A stretch of DNA of 64,000 bases from Mesaphorura yosii (taxonomy: Eukaryota; Arthropoda; Collembola; Poduromorpha; Tullbergiidae), in contig WIXG01000007.1 in the NCBI GenBank assembly GCA_009869945.1, forward strand, positions 124,001-188,000. Reading direction: 5' to 3'. Under the pieces are notes generated by a model. The model did no database searches and was not told the DNA's origin. It worked only from the letters and a program-made list of their open reading frames with translations. Below are positions 1 to 11,389 of this stretch, one piece after another. Numbering within the stretch: the first letter of the stretch is position 1; each line of letters opens with the position of its first letter. A program made the translations under genes and the position numbers.

Positions 1-26
1 CGAAACGATAGCCGAAGCTCTCTTAC

Positions 27-137
27 CTTTTTGACCTGCCCCTTAATCATTGTCGTGATGCCTCCCCATCCCATGGCCACTGTCAGTCCCAGGACCACGC
101 ACCCAGTGATAAATATGCTCTTTGGAAACCTATCCAT
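27..137 (-). CDS. CD36 / scavenger receptor class B family protein, first coding exon (partial)
   Basis: A 37-codon exon opens with ATG at 137 and ends at a GTAAGA donor just below 27; the rest of the gene lies beyond the left edge. The peptide begins MDRFPKSIFITG, has one hydrophobic segment (about residues 7-24), a GW pair, and ends MIKGQVKK. This is the usual start of CD36-family proteins: short cytosolic tail, first membrane span, then a Q-V-x-K stretch at the start of the ectodomain. Family members bind lipids, lipoproteins or pheromones at the cell surface; arthropod members include SNMPs, croquemort and ninaD types. Subfamily cannot be assigned from one exon. The call rests on the pattern alone. 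Confidence 0.55.
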
Positions 138-1613
138 CTTTCACTCTTTTCTTTCACTGGGACGATTGTTAAGCTTTATCACAGAAAGTTGCGAATGCGA
201 ATAGGAAAAGTTGCTATAATTCTATTTAATTGGCTCTTCACTGTCTCAAAATGCTAAATGGCTTGAGTGTACACTATGTGATGGTAGAGTTGATTGAGCT
301 CTATTCTTACGAAACGCCAAACTTCGACTGAGCCCCAGCCGAAGTCGAAGCCTAAGAAGTGAAATGATTGCACTGTATTCTTCTACACAGCAATGGTAGC
401 ATGACATTCCACACTTTTCACCTTCATTATCAAGTCCTGAGTTGGACAACTTTCATACGACGACGATGACGAAAATTCACCTATAACCTATGAATTATAA
501 ATAGACAATTAAATGCTAAAGGCTTAGGAGGTTACCGCACGACTGAAACCATCGACTATCGACATCGACCAACCAGAACTATAAATTGTGACAAGCTATC
601 ATAATCACCCAGCATTCCTTTCGGTTCCCCAAAACTCCTTGTCTATATTCGATAGATCAAGTTAACAAAACCGTTCCATCCTTCTCTTTTCGATCGGCGG
701 CATTTATGCGAACCGGAGTCGGCTAACAAACATTGCCATTGCTGCCCTGAATGTGCCCATGAACCATAAATACGAAGGTAGGAACTATGTCCATTAAATA
801 TGGAAAACGTGCACTGACCACCGACCAGTTGCAGAAGTGAGTAAACCAAAATTGAAGCTCTCTCATGAAACACGAACGTCACCTTGCCTGTGGAGTGGAT
901 CCTTCACTTCTAGCAGGATAGGATAGGATCCAATGCCAACCACACAGGCAGGGCGTAATTAGTTGGACAAAGTTACCTGTACTTTGTGATCCAATCTAAT
1001 TGGCAATGAAAAATGAATCCAGTGGACATGTGAGACGCTAGGATTATGTTTATTCACTTTTTCAGGAACAATATTTTGCATTAGATTGACCAGCCAATGG
1101 TCTAGGCGACCAATAATGTAAATGTTTAGTGACTTTCACTATCAAATCTGTGTTACGCCATAATCCGTCCAGCTTCCCCATCCCACAAAGCCGATAAAAT
1201 TTGGCGAAAGAAAACCGTATAGGTCAATACCCAACATAAAAGAAGAATCGTCGGTGTGTGCTGTGGGGATCGGAGGAGCATGTATTTGGAAGCTGGCGCG
1301 TGTGATGCGTGCACGTGCAGTCAGCATTTTCGTTGTCTTGGCAGTTTTAACTTTTGACTAGTTAACCGTATCGTAGCGTAGAGAACGAAGAAGACGATTA
1401 TAATATCAAAGTAAATTCAATTTATTCCTCCCAATTTTTATGCATTAACAAAACGACCTCTGTAAAAATCTGAAATATGACATAAAAAACATATATCTCA
1501 TTCACTTTTGGTACATTAAGCGCCGAATTTAAGATTTTAGCTAAAGAGAGTATTCTGTACAGTCTGGAACAATCTTGATTTCTTATTGTAGTTTGGCTGA
1601 CCTAAGAATTTGG
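138..1613. other. intergenic stretch, no gene recognised
   Basis: This lies between the minus-strand CD36-type exon, whose upstream region it contains, and the 3' end of the zinc-finger gene. Short open frames occur on both strands but none has a codon pattern, splice signals or motifs that support a gene. Confidence 0.5.
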
Positions 1614-3507
1614 TCAGTTATGGTCTTTAAGTAGATGCAAATTCATTGCCAACGAACTTTCAATAATCGTATCACAAAAATAACACCTTTTAGGAAATCC
1701 AAGTCGGCGTCTCTTTGAAGAGCTCGAAGATGCGTCTGCATTGCATTGGTGCTCGTCCTCGTCCTCTGGTTCAACGTAACGGACTCCAAAAACTGATGGC
1801 GCGTGGTCATGCTTGGGATTTCTGCTGCAGTTGATTGAACTGAAGCTGGAACTGCATGTTCCTGTACCATTAGCAATTTCAGCTCCTTCGCTTGGATTAG
1901 GCTCTCTTGAAGGTCTTGAACATTCGGCACTGTGCTGCAGCATGGCTCCTTCGGTCCGAAACAATTTCTTGCAACCGTCCACTTGACACTTGAATTTCAA
2001 ACCATTCAGTGCATGAGCCTCGATAAGATGCCTCTGTCTTTCCTTCAAACTGTCAAATGTTTTCGAACATCCGAGGTACGTGCAGCGGTGCTTGGTTTGC
2101 TCGAAAGTCGCTGCGACCTTTCGCAAAGGTGTAGAAACCAGGATGTCTTTAAATGGAATGGTAGGAGTTGCATCTAAAAAAACAATAGAGAATTTCACAT
2201 ACGGGAATCGTGCATCTTGTTCACATAAAAGGTTAAAAATCTATTGCCAACCTATCACGACTTTCTTTTCCTCCCGATTCGTGGAATCCTTCTTGTTTAT
2301 GTGTTCCACATCTTTCTGGTCGTTTTCGTTACAGTTTAGCAGACATTTGAAACCAATTGTGCATGTCTCGTTCGGTGTTTTTGAAAACTGATCCGATGTT
2401 TCTGTCTTCGAATCTTGAATACTTACCTCTAAATTTCCATTCTGAACCACTAATCCAGGGTCGCCTTCTTCATTTTGAATGCCATTAAGTTCCAAATTGT
2501 TCTCAATTGAGATTTCTTCATTTTCACCGGTATCCGAATGCTCATGAGGAAATGCAGTTGAAAGAGTCTCTTGATTTTCAGGCAAAGGGAAAGACGTTTG
2601 ATTTGTTAAGATAGTAGAAGCTTCGGCTTCGGCGGGCTTCTCTGCTGATACATCAGTTTCCAAGTTCGTATTTTTAGTTGCATTTGCGTCCGGTTTGGGT
2701 TCAACCTCATCATCATCATAATTACTAATATGACTATTGCTTCCATTACATAATTCAGAAAATTCACGTGAGACCGAAGTTGGTACAACTCTATCAGTCT
2801 TGACGGTTATTTCTAACGGTATGGCAGTAGAACTCATTGTAAGCTCATTAGTTTCCATTTTGGTTGGAGACAACAGAGGGCGGGGATCTTGGTTGTTTTC
2901 AGGCTCTTCTGCTTGGACAGACGCATCAACGAATCTCCTTGTTCCATCAGTATCACAAGGATTAATTGAAGACGAGGACCATGAGAAGTTTATAATTTGT
3001 GGAAAACTTGGTTCAGTCTCTTCGTTGGTCCGATTTTGACTAAAATGCCCTCGCATGTAGGCCGTACAATTTGAATACTCAGTCAGGGCTAATATAATCT
3101 TGTTTTCTTCTGGTTTGATACAACCTGGTCTTAGCCTGACTTTACAAATATCCTCTTCAATAGTCTCCACGATAAATGCCTGCCTCAGTTGAGAATGAGT
3201 TTTGAAAACCGCTATCCAATTACTTGATTTGTGGTTATTGTCATTTTGCTGTTCCAGTGGGAAATGATTGAGAAATGCGCTTGGAGAAACCATTTTTCTA
3301 AACCAATGATAATAGGCTTCTTCGATGTCATGAAGGAAGATACCCTGAAAACAAGTCCTTCACTTAGATTTCCACGAACATCCACTCATACGATGGCTGA
3401 CTTACGTCTGGATAGCATTCATGCAATAGTCTTTTAAGATTCCATTTAAACTCCTCCAAACTAATGTGGCTTCTCGCATTCTCATTGTCGTTTCGAAAGA
3501 TGGACAT
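1614..3507 (-). CDS. LOTUS-like N-terminal domain plus C2H2 zinc-finger protein
   Basis: Three exons, 3406-3507, 2252-3344 and 1614-2173, join in phase to give 584 residues. The first 60 or so residues (around LHECYPDGIFLHDIEEAYY) resemble the helix-turn-helix of LOTUS/OST-HTH domains of germline RNA-regulating proteins, an inference from pattern only. A long acidic, Ser/Thr-rich and probably disordered middle follows. The last exon carries two adjacent fingers (Cys-x4-Cys-x12-His-x4-His, then a C2HC variant), a basic KRRR patch and a final Cys-x2-Cys-x12-His-x4-His finger at the very C-terminus. Exon 1 starts at the ATG at 3507 and joins exon 2 in phase 0; the second intron is phase 1. A nuclear nucleic-acid-binding role is likely; the exact function is unknown. 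Confidence 0.7.
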
Positions 3508-3964
3508 TTCGTTTGAACTGGAGACAATACTGGAACTTCCGGAACGGATTAGGTACGAGATTTGAGAAAGAGTTGTAAAATCCAGACCTGCTTTCCAAAC
3601 TCACGCTCTTCAGTTCGTTCACAACCAGAAAGGGCAAGATTCCAACAGAAGGCAAGCTAAAGTTAACCTATCATTATAAAATCACGAATAGAATTACGAA
3701 AGTGAGCAATGTTGTTGTTTGCTTTCGTCGCGTCGAGAATCGAGATCTCATTTGTGAATTCATTTTCCCACGAAATCGCTCAAGCTATTTGAGTACTTTG
3801 TTCGCATGCACACACGCATCGTGCGATGCACACGAAAATGAATTCTACACTTGTCATAGCGAATTAATTGATTGACCTTGATGACCTTGGTCCTGATCCC
3901 TCCGTTAGATGTTGGAAGAAGGTCAACTTCCTATTATTTCCCACTTCCAGAGTTCTCAGAGTAT

Positions 3965-3972
3965 TATAAATA
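3965..3972 (+). promoter_or_regulatory. TATA box, plus strand
   Basis: TATAAATA sits about 70 bases before the first downstream ATG (4034), in an otherwise gene-free stretch before the chitin-binding gene. It could be the promoter of that gene or of the orphan signal-peptide ORF at 4137. Confidence 0.4.
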
Positions 3973-4136
3973 GACCCAATATAAACTTTCGTATTCTAGA
4001 AGCTCCAGTCCGAAAACTCTTTTAGTCAGTCAAATGAATGTGCATTCTGTTAGAACTCTTGCCTTAATGGTTGTTTATAATCATTTTGATTTGTTTGGTC
4101 TGCGTCTGTCCTGTCTAAAAGCTAGCAGGTAGTTCC

Positions 4137-4244
4137 ATGTTCGAAATTTATCTTTTATGTTTTATGCTCGTTTTATTGCTTGTTGCAAATACTTCTTACG
4201 CACACCCAGCTAATTTACGACTTGACTCCAAAAATAATAAATAA
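4137..4244 (+). CDS. possible micro-ORF or signal-peptide exon (35 aa)
   Basis: The ORF starts MFEIYLLCFMLVLLLV, continues to a plausible signal-peptidase site (Thr-Ser-Tyr-Ala before His), and then has a 13-residue hydrophilic tail and TAA. It lies downstream of a TATA box (3965) and an AATAAA overlaps the stop codon. It may be a tiny secreted peptide. Alternatively it is the signal-peptide exon of the chitin-binding gene beginning at 4782, which otherwise lacks one, but I found no GT donor in the needed phase. No known peptide family is recognised. Confidence 0.25.
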   Translation: MFEIYLLCFMLVLLLVANTSYAHPANLRLDSKNNK

Positions 4245-4781
4245 ACTTTTACTTGCTGGCTGTGTGAAATGTTTTGACGTCGAGTGTCAACGTCAGCCGC
4301 AGGTCTTGGCTCTTGGCTGTACGGGGAATCACAGATGAAAAATAATCTGTACTCTGGTTCTTGATGTCCCGCGTCTGCGTCCACCGAACCAGAAACCGAA
4401 GACATTTGCCAGTTTTCAGATCAGATCATTTGAGAGGACGAACCATCGACGCCTTAGATTTTGTGCGCTTTTCCTGTACTAGCTGTACTACTGGACCGAT
4501 ATTGGAGCTTGGCATGGAACATTGTTCTATTTTACCCGTGGCAGTATTTCTTCAAGAATTTTTGGTATGACGGACATTTCAATGGTCCAAACATTAATCC
4601 AACATATAATTAATGAAAACCATCTATTACGACAGATTCTGCAGGTGATCGCGGTTTCTGGTAGCAGACTCCTTGGCGTTGGCTTCAGACCTTCTGTTCA
4701 TAATGAAAAATGTGAGAATAGCTTAATTTTGTGGGCACTTCCCCAAAATTACTTTGCTTAATGAAACCTGCTTTGTTCCAG

Positions 4782-5401
4782 TGAGCAAGTTCAACTGTCC
4801 CGGAGTCGGAAACTATCCTGTTCCAGATAACTGCGCACAGTTCTTCCACTGCTTTTTCCCTGGGCACAAACCAACTTCCATCTTTGAATGCAACGGGTAC
4901 AACATGAAGTTCCATCACATGTCACGGAAGTGCGAACATGGCAGCATTGTTGATTGCAAGCGTCCGTAATTCATGATACTTAGCATCTCTGTGAGGTTTG
5001 TTTCTATTATCAATATTTCGATCATGCTTTTTTAACTAGTGTGCAGTAATAAGAGCATTCTGAAAGACAAGACTTCCAAGCACCATTTCATCAAGTGCCA
5101 TCGTGGACAAATCGCTGAACGCTACAAATGTCCAGAAGGTGGAGAGTTCCAGTTTAAGACGATGAAGTGCATCAACGTCGTGCACACAATGGACCTGACG
5201 CACGCGGTGCTGGATTCTCCGCCAAATCTCGCAAAGTTTGCGAATAAATGGAAGAAAGCGCAGATTCATGAGGTTAGCAAATCGCTTACAATCTTCTGAC
5301 ATGAAATTGATACATTTTTCTGTGTTTTTGTTTAGCTTGTGCAAAAATCTCTGACTGGAAAGCAGAAGATGAAACCTCACAAGCAAAAACAAAAGTTTTA
5401 A
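4782..5401 (+). CDS. chitin-binding (peritrophin A / CBM14-type) secreted protein, 5' end unresolved
   Basis: Exons 4782-4965, 5047-5272 and 5336-5401 join in phase. The first has the CBM14 pattern: FNCPG, aromatic residues before and between cysteines, and six Cys ending at VDC. The second has a shorter, degenerate repeat (FIKC to MKC). The end is a Lys/Gln-rich basic tail. The acceptor at 4781 needs a preceding exon in phase 1 carrying the start codon and signal peptide. I could not fix that exon: candidates are near the ATG at 4034 or the signal-like ORF at 4137. The protein would bind chitin in cuticle or gut lining. An AATAAA lies at 5487. Confidence 0.65.
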
Positions 5402-5958
5402 CTCAACCCTGCAATGCAAGAATTGGGCTACGAAATCGATAATTCAACTCCATGTCCATGCACTCAAATGGCCAATTTAACTTTCCAATAAATGAAACTG
5501 TCCGCTCTTTATGGTGATCGTGCTAAATTGAAATTTATTTTGATGACTGATTACGATAGCACAAAGACCCACTGAACTGAGGACTATAAGAGCCACTATA
5601 CAAGACAAAAGATGTATCCTTGGTGCAAGGGCGGAGGTTGAGCGTTGTTTCGCGAAACCATCCAAGCTTGAACTTTAAACGCATCGACATTGGCCGCAAG
5701 AGATCATCGATTCCGCTTTTCGCAATCTTTGACGATCTCTGGGAAATTACATTTAATTGGCATACGCATAAATAAGTGCCTCCATTCCACCATTTCTTCA
5801 CTTTATCAGCCTTGGAAATACCATTACATTGGGCATTTGCTGTGTTTATTGTTATTTATTGGTAAGAATGGACAACAAATTGCTTTTGGCATTTAATGAA
5901 GGAAATAATTAGCAGTCATCTTTAACTAACAGGAATTGGAATACCTTCAAGAGACTCA
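5402..5958. other. intergenic stretch before THOC5
   Basis: Holds the poly(A) signal of the chitin-binding gene and the upstream region of THOC5. No further gene is supported; the antisense frames here lack splice or motif support. Confidence 0.5.
5487..5492 (+). terminator. poly(A) signal AATAAA of the chitin-binding gene
   Basis: Canonical AATAAA 86 bases after the stop codon at 5399-5401. Confidence 0.5.
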
Positions 5959-8900
5959 ATGCGGAGAGACGATCGTAGGGGTGGTAATATGAAAGATCAA
6001 AGGTATCGCGACCGCGATGTGAGAGATCGGGATCGTGACCGAGAAAGCCGGGACCGGGATCGTGATCGTGGCGATCGAGAGCGAGAACGCAGTAGTAGCA
6101 ACACGGTGTCCACAAGCAACAGCAACTCGAAAGACAGAAAAACTTCGACATCTTCATGTAAGATAAGATAGGCGTCAATTCGCGTACTTGTATCAGGTCA
6201 AGGCGCAACTCAGATTCAGATATGCCCAGTCATGATGTAACGTTGCGTGCATTTTGAAATTTTAGCTAGAAGTACGATTGCTACTTCAGCATCCTCCTCT
6301 ACACGCAAGTCCGATGATAACCACAAGAAGAAACCCGAGGGGAAAACTACAGCAGGAAGCAGCGATGAGGATGAACCGAAAATGTCAGCACAAGAACTTT
6401 ATGAGGCAAGTTAAGCACAAGTTTTAACTACCTTTTGTGTTAGTCCCGATTAGTTAGTCGCATGAGTAGCGTGATGATTGTGTTTTCTATTGCACAGGCT
6501 GTGGTAGGCGTTGAGAACGAAGAGGCCAAGGCATTGGACGTCGATAAACACCTTAAGGAGCTTATGACCATGTGCAAGCAGGTAGAGATGCTCATGGATG
6601 AGCTGTACGAATTAAAGTTGAATGGAGAGGTTAAAAAAGTGAGTTGTGAATCCTATTTATCAATAATAGTTAAGCTTCTTTATGGCACAACATAATTACA
6701 ATTTTGGTTTTACAGCCTGCGTTTTCTCGCAAGCAGAGGGAGTGTCTCATGATGCTTACTACAATTCGTGAAATGAATAGGCTGTACAAACTTCGTCTGA
6801 AAATAGCTAAGGACAATGTATCCGAGCAAAGACAAAAAGTGGATGCTGATCATCTGTGCTTGCAGAATCTTATCTACGAGGCTACACATTTGAACGATCA
6901 AGTTTCAGCCGTCCAGGACTACAAGTGAGTTCCACACAACTTTTACTTCTACCTTTAACTCTAGTGATAAATGTATTATTTATTAAAAACCAGAGGTATC
7001 GATGAGGACATTGATCTGATACCTGTGGACCAGTTTTACAAAGAAGCGCCACTGTCACTTACTCGAGACGTGAGTTTTGATTAAATGCATTTTTGAGTGT
7101 GAGAACGACTTTCGACCTTCCATGTTTTGGAACAGGGCGCAACAAAAAATAACCCCCACTTGCTAAAAATTGCAAGATTGGAATATGAGTACGCGCAACG
7201 GCAAAATTTGACCGAAAAATGTGTGCAACTGGAGAAAGAACAGGAAAGAATTTCTGCAGAAATACTTAAACGTCAGACAGAATTAGGCAGTATTGAACCT
7301 ATTCTTGAAAAAATACTCGAGGTAAGCAAGCTAAACTTTAATCAAATACTTATAGTACGTCGAATGCAGCTATTACAATGTGCTTATTCTTATAGGCCGT
7401 CAAGCCTTTGGAAGAAATGTTTCAAGTTGACATAACTGGTAAACGGAAAATGAATGAAATGGCGAGATATCTCCCTACACCCTTGTACACATTATACGTT
7501 TCCTCAGCTGGATACGTGGATTCATTAGGTGCGTGACAGAAATAACGGATTAGTGATCAGCAAGCTTAAGCTTAAAATTAATTGTTTTTGGTGTGCGGAA
7601 GATGGAGACTATGATTTCAAGATCAAAATCGCTGGTGACGTGGAGGCTGCTAAGAAAATGATAAGTCCTGCACTAACTAAATTACCACCGCTTGATGAGG
7701 ACTTGGAAGATGTATCTCCCATGGAAGTAGATGACGAGGAAGTCGTAGATCGGGAAAAGGAAGAAGAGGATGTGAGTGCAATTTTGAAGATTTCATTTTG
7801 CTCTTTGGATGAGTTAAGCCACTGTAGTGAAATGCTTTAAAGGTTTCAAGGAGAAGAAAACTCAAGAAGCATCTTTCCGTTGTTGAAGAGAAGATCGACA
7901 CACGAGCGAAGATAGTAGAAAAGAATCCCTTACATGTCGAGTGGGTTCTCGAGCTTCCAGGTGCTGAAATGCTGAAAATTAAGGTTTTGAGGCAATGGGC
8001 CAATGGCGTACTTATCTCGTTTTCCAGACGGAGAAGTATTTACATTCACCTTCTACTACATCATTATACTCAACATTGTTACTGTTACGGCAAGTGTGAA
8101 AATGAAGACTCTACTGTGGAAATTGGTCAGGTAGTGCTTACTTCAATAAACTGCAGTCCCTTCAGTTTGAAGATTAATCTGTATGAGTCTTTCTGACTAT
8201 CAGCTTCCTCAACAAAAGCGAGCAGATTATTGGCGATTTGTTCGAGGATGACGACGGAGAAGAATGTCCCAACCCATCTGCTGACTACACGTTGAGGAAG
8301 GCTGACGTTGAAACCTTTAGTGAACTCATTCCTGAGATAGGACGACCTTACAAGTGGGCACAGAAAGTGTGCGGTTTGATGTTTTTGCCCGAGGATTCCG
8401 AGGTAGCAAATGAATCCATTAAATGAATGAATTCGTCTTATAAAGGTCCTTTTTGGATTGTTCTGTAGGAGGCTGAACAAACGCCTAAATCTAAGGATGC
8501 CTCACAGCAAAAGATCAAAGTTAGTAAGGCGAATGTTCCTGGCGCTCTTTCACTTCTTCAAGTCAGAATTAAAAATAAAGTCAGTTTGTGGAAGTTGTTG
8601 AGATCATTGGGTAAGTGGAGTGGAGGTTTGTGAACTGACGCTGGAGGGATACTGACTTCTTAGCATTATTGCAGAATCCGGGAAAATTAGCTTGCCTATG
8701 GCGGTGGACGAATGCTTCCCACATCGTGATGCGGCTACATTTAGTTCAATGGAGCCATTGGAATTTGGTGATTTCCAGGCTTATGAATGTACTAAAGATG
8801 CTAGACTGGAACATCTTGCAAGGCCATGCAATCTTTTCTTGAAGTTCATAATGCAACGAGAAAATAGTAAGTGTTTGCTACATCTAATATGCTTCTGCAA

Positions 8901-9309
8901 ATATTAAAGAGTTGTACTAAAATATAAAACTTGCCCCTCGTTGCTTCGTTCTGTAGAAAAACTCACCGCTCTTGTTGCGGTGAGCCAGGATTACCCCGAC
9001 GTTCCGCCTGGTTTTGCCTTGCTATTGAAAGAAGGAGATGCCGAGGCAGGAGACCTAAATGGGCGTTCGTTAAGAGTACGTTTTATAAGCATCTAGCATC
9101 TTGCCAAAAGCTTGCTTGCTAACAATATCTACGTTTAAATTGTCTAGAATATACGGACGGAAGTGAACTCCACTGTGCCACAGCTGTTCAAAAATTTCCC
9201 GACTCATATTCTCTCCATTCAGCTACGAGTCCTCCGCGATAGACTCGACAACATACTCTTAGATTTCGACGAAGTTGGAGTTGTAGTACGTGCTAAGCGA
9301 TATCAGTAA
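5959..9309 (+). CDS. THOC5: THO complex subunit 5
   Basis: Fifteen exons join in phase to 762 residues: 5959-6157, 6266-6405, 6498-6638, 6716-6924, 6994-7069, 7136-7321, 7396-7528, 7602-7771, 7843-7960, 8028-8130, 8204-8402, 8469-8610, 8675-8866, 8957-9075 and 9148-9309. The N-terminus is an Arg/Asp repeat. Then come THOC5 hallmarks: a coiled coil with QKVDADHLCLQNLIYE, DLIPVDQFYKEAP, RYLPTPLYTLYV, a VFTFTFYYI strand block and the GRPYKWAQKVCGL segment. THOC5 is a structural subunit of the THO/TREX complex, which couples transcription to mRNA export in the nucleus. Length is slightly above the vertebrate protein because of the repeat. The intron after 6405 has a GC donor (GCAAGT) and is needed to keep phase. 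A complete, apparently functional housekeeping gene. Confidence 0.93.
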
Positions 9310-9828
9310 TCACGCTATTGGTTAACTTTGAATCCAAGCTCTCAAAGTTGTTCCATTTTTATTGATTGACTGTCAAGTTTTTATTCAATAGATCCTACAT
9401 TTAAATATCCTTGTGTAAAATTTTAGAATAATTAATCATTAAATTTTAGCATTCTCAAAAGGGAAAAGATCTCGCATCATTCGTTCAACACCGCCTTCAT
9501 TTGCCCGCCCGAACTTAGTCAATTCAAGGAAAACACAGGGAAGCAACTTGTCACCTTCAAGAAATTCCAAGACATGTTCGAACTCAGTCCAGAATTTATT
9601 GTGGCGGGACGAAGTGTGACTGTTAATCCTAGCAACGCAATTCCACGTAGCAAAATCAACAGGTTCTGGAATAACTAGCAATTTTTTAAGGGAGGGACCA
9701 ACTCGTCGACGCGACGGCACGACTTTCGGACAAAGGGTTATAAAATGTCATTCCTTACTAAATTCCACGATGAATTGCTAAATTCAAAGCGAACGCCTAA
9801 TGCCTGCAAGTTATAATCACTGAACACA
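9310..9828. other. region between THOC5 and the F-box gene with an orphan minus-strand open frame
   Basis: Apart from the THOC5 3' end, this stretch has an open minus-strand frame from about 9749 to 9439 (about 100 residues, ending PFENAKI). It lacks an upstream ATG, has no matching 5' exon before the divergent F-box gene and shows no known motif. It could be the last exon or relic of a fast-evolving gene. I cannot assign it. Confidence 0.3.
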
Positions 9829-11281
9829 ATGTCAGACGATAATCAGCTTACCGATGAGGTAATCTTTCATGACTACGAAAGGCATGCCAGGAATTTAGCA
9901 TGCACTAATTCTCATAATTTAGCACTGCTACAAGATATTGAAGCTCTTATCATCACCTGAACGTCAGATTCTACGAGCCGTTTGTAGGCAATGGAGAAAT
10001 GTCGTCGAAACCCAATTTGGAATTCAGGTCTTCATCACGACCGACAATTGGGCGTGGACGCGAAGCTCAGAAGGAGTGATAGTCGCAATCTTCGAAAGCT
10101 TCACCTTCCCGTTCCCAGACACAATGACACATGTGAATAACCTCAGAGTCATCAAGTTTGCCAAAATTGTGCTGGGCCGAAGTGTCGTGTCAATTCTACA
10201 AAAGTGCACGAACGTTGAAGACCTCGAATTCCACAATATCATCTTGGATGTACGCGACCCGATTGAAAGCTCTTATCAGCTTGAACTTCTGAATTTGAAA
10301 TCGATTACCTTCAGCGATCCCACCCAATTCGGCCCCGATGCCCAGCGCGGAGCTGAAACACTTTTTCAGTTTTTAAATTCCATCGGCTACGGTCAACTCC
10401 AGAAGGTTAAGTTTTGGTGCCCAACTGAATACTTGAGCCACTTGCCGATTCGTATTCTCTTTTGCAAATTGTACGGTGAATGCGATACCCACTGGATGCA
10501 CGAGTTGGTACTGGCGAACCGACACACAGTTCGTAAGCTGAAGCTTGGCAATTAAGAGAAGTCAGTGAATTTCTATTTGCATTCAGCAGTTAATGCAATT
10601 GAAGTTAACAAGCCAATGCAGTTCCATTCAATCATTTCCAACGTCGAGTTCCCTTCTTCGTGGGACAGCTTCTTCTTATCGCAGCACTTCGTCAACAAAC
10701 TGTACGTGAGCAAGGCTGTATTCCGCATTTGGAAGTCAGAAATCAGCAAAGCCCTGACCCAGAGCAAAGAAGTGGTTCAATTCATTGCCTGTGGAGGCGG
10801 TGGTGACGGAAGAGTCGATTCGTTGGACCTTTAAATACTGTCAGATTGTCGTGTGCTCGAAGTGTTGGACTTCAGATTCAATTTTATCCGGCTGCTCGCA
10901 ATCAACTCACTTCCAATTTCGCTTAGAATATTGTGCTTGAATGGTCGGCTCAACAAGTACGACTTCGCATCAATTGGTCATCGGCTGGTGAACTTGGAGA
11001 AGCTTGACATTAGCAACGGCGAGGAAGTTGAGGTTGGAAATGCGCAACAGGAATCTGCAATGTGGGTTACCCTCGATTTGCCTATCTTCAAGAAACTCCT
11101 GGCACTAGGCAAACTGGAGATATTGTCCATCCAGTGCTGCAAGATGAGCTGGAGTGATATTCTTCAATGGTGTCGAGTTGAGAGTCGTCAGTCGTACCAC
11201 ATTGACTTTACACTGATGAGAAAAGAGGGGATGCCTACCGGCTTGAAGTGTAAGATTCTTCAACTTGCAATTCCAGCGTAA
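9829..11281 (+). pseudogene. F-box / leucine-rich-repeat-like gene with two in-frame stops
   Basis: A 10-codon exon (9829-9858, MSDDNQLTDE) joins in phase 0 to a long exon from 9923. Together they give an F-box-like start (LTDE, ILKLLSSPERQ, AVCRQWRNVV), the surface by which F-box proteins bind SKP1 in ubiquitin ligases. A leucine-rich, LRR-like body follows. The same frame continues to 11281 but is broken by TAA at 10553-10555 and again at 10832-10834; coding-like text resumes immediately after each stop. No intron of plausible size removes either stop. Either this is a young pseudogene or the shortened protein (218 residues, to the first stop) is what is made. Expanded F-box families often contain such copies. 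Confidence 0.6.
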
Positions 11282-11389
11282 CGCACACATGCTCTTCAGC
11301 CTGTGCAACTAATAATTGTAATAGTTCAAATTAATAACGATTTGAATAAATGCGCACTAAATTTAACAAGAGTGTACCGAGACACTACC

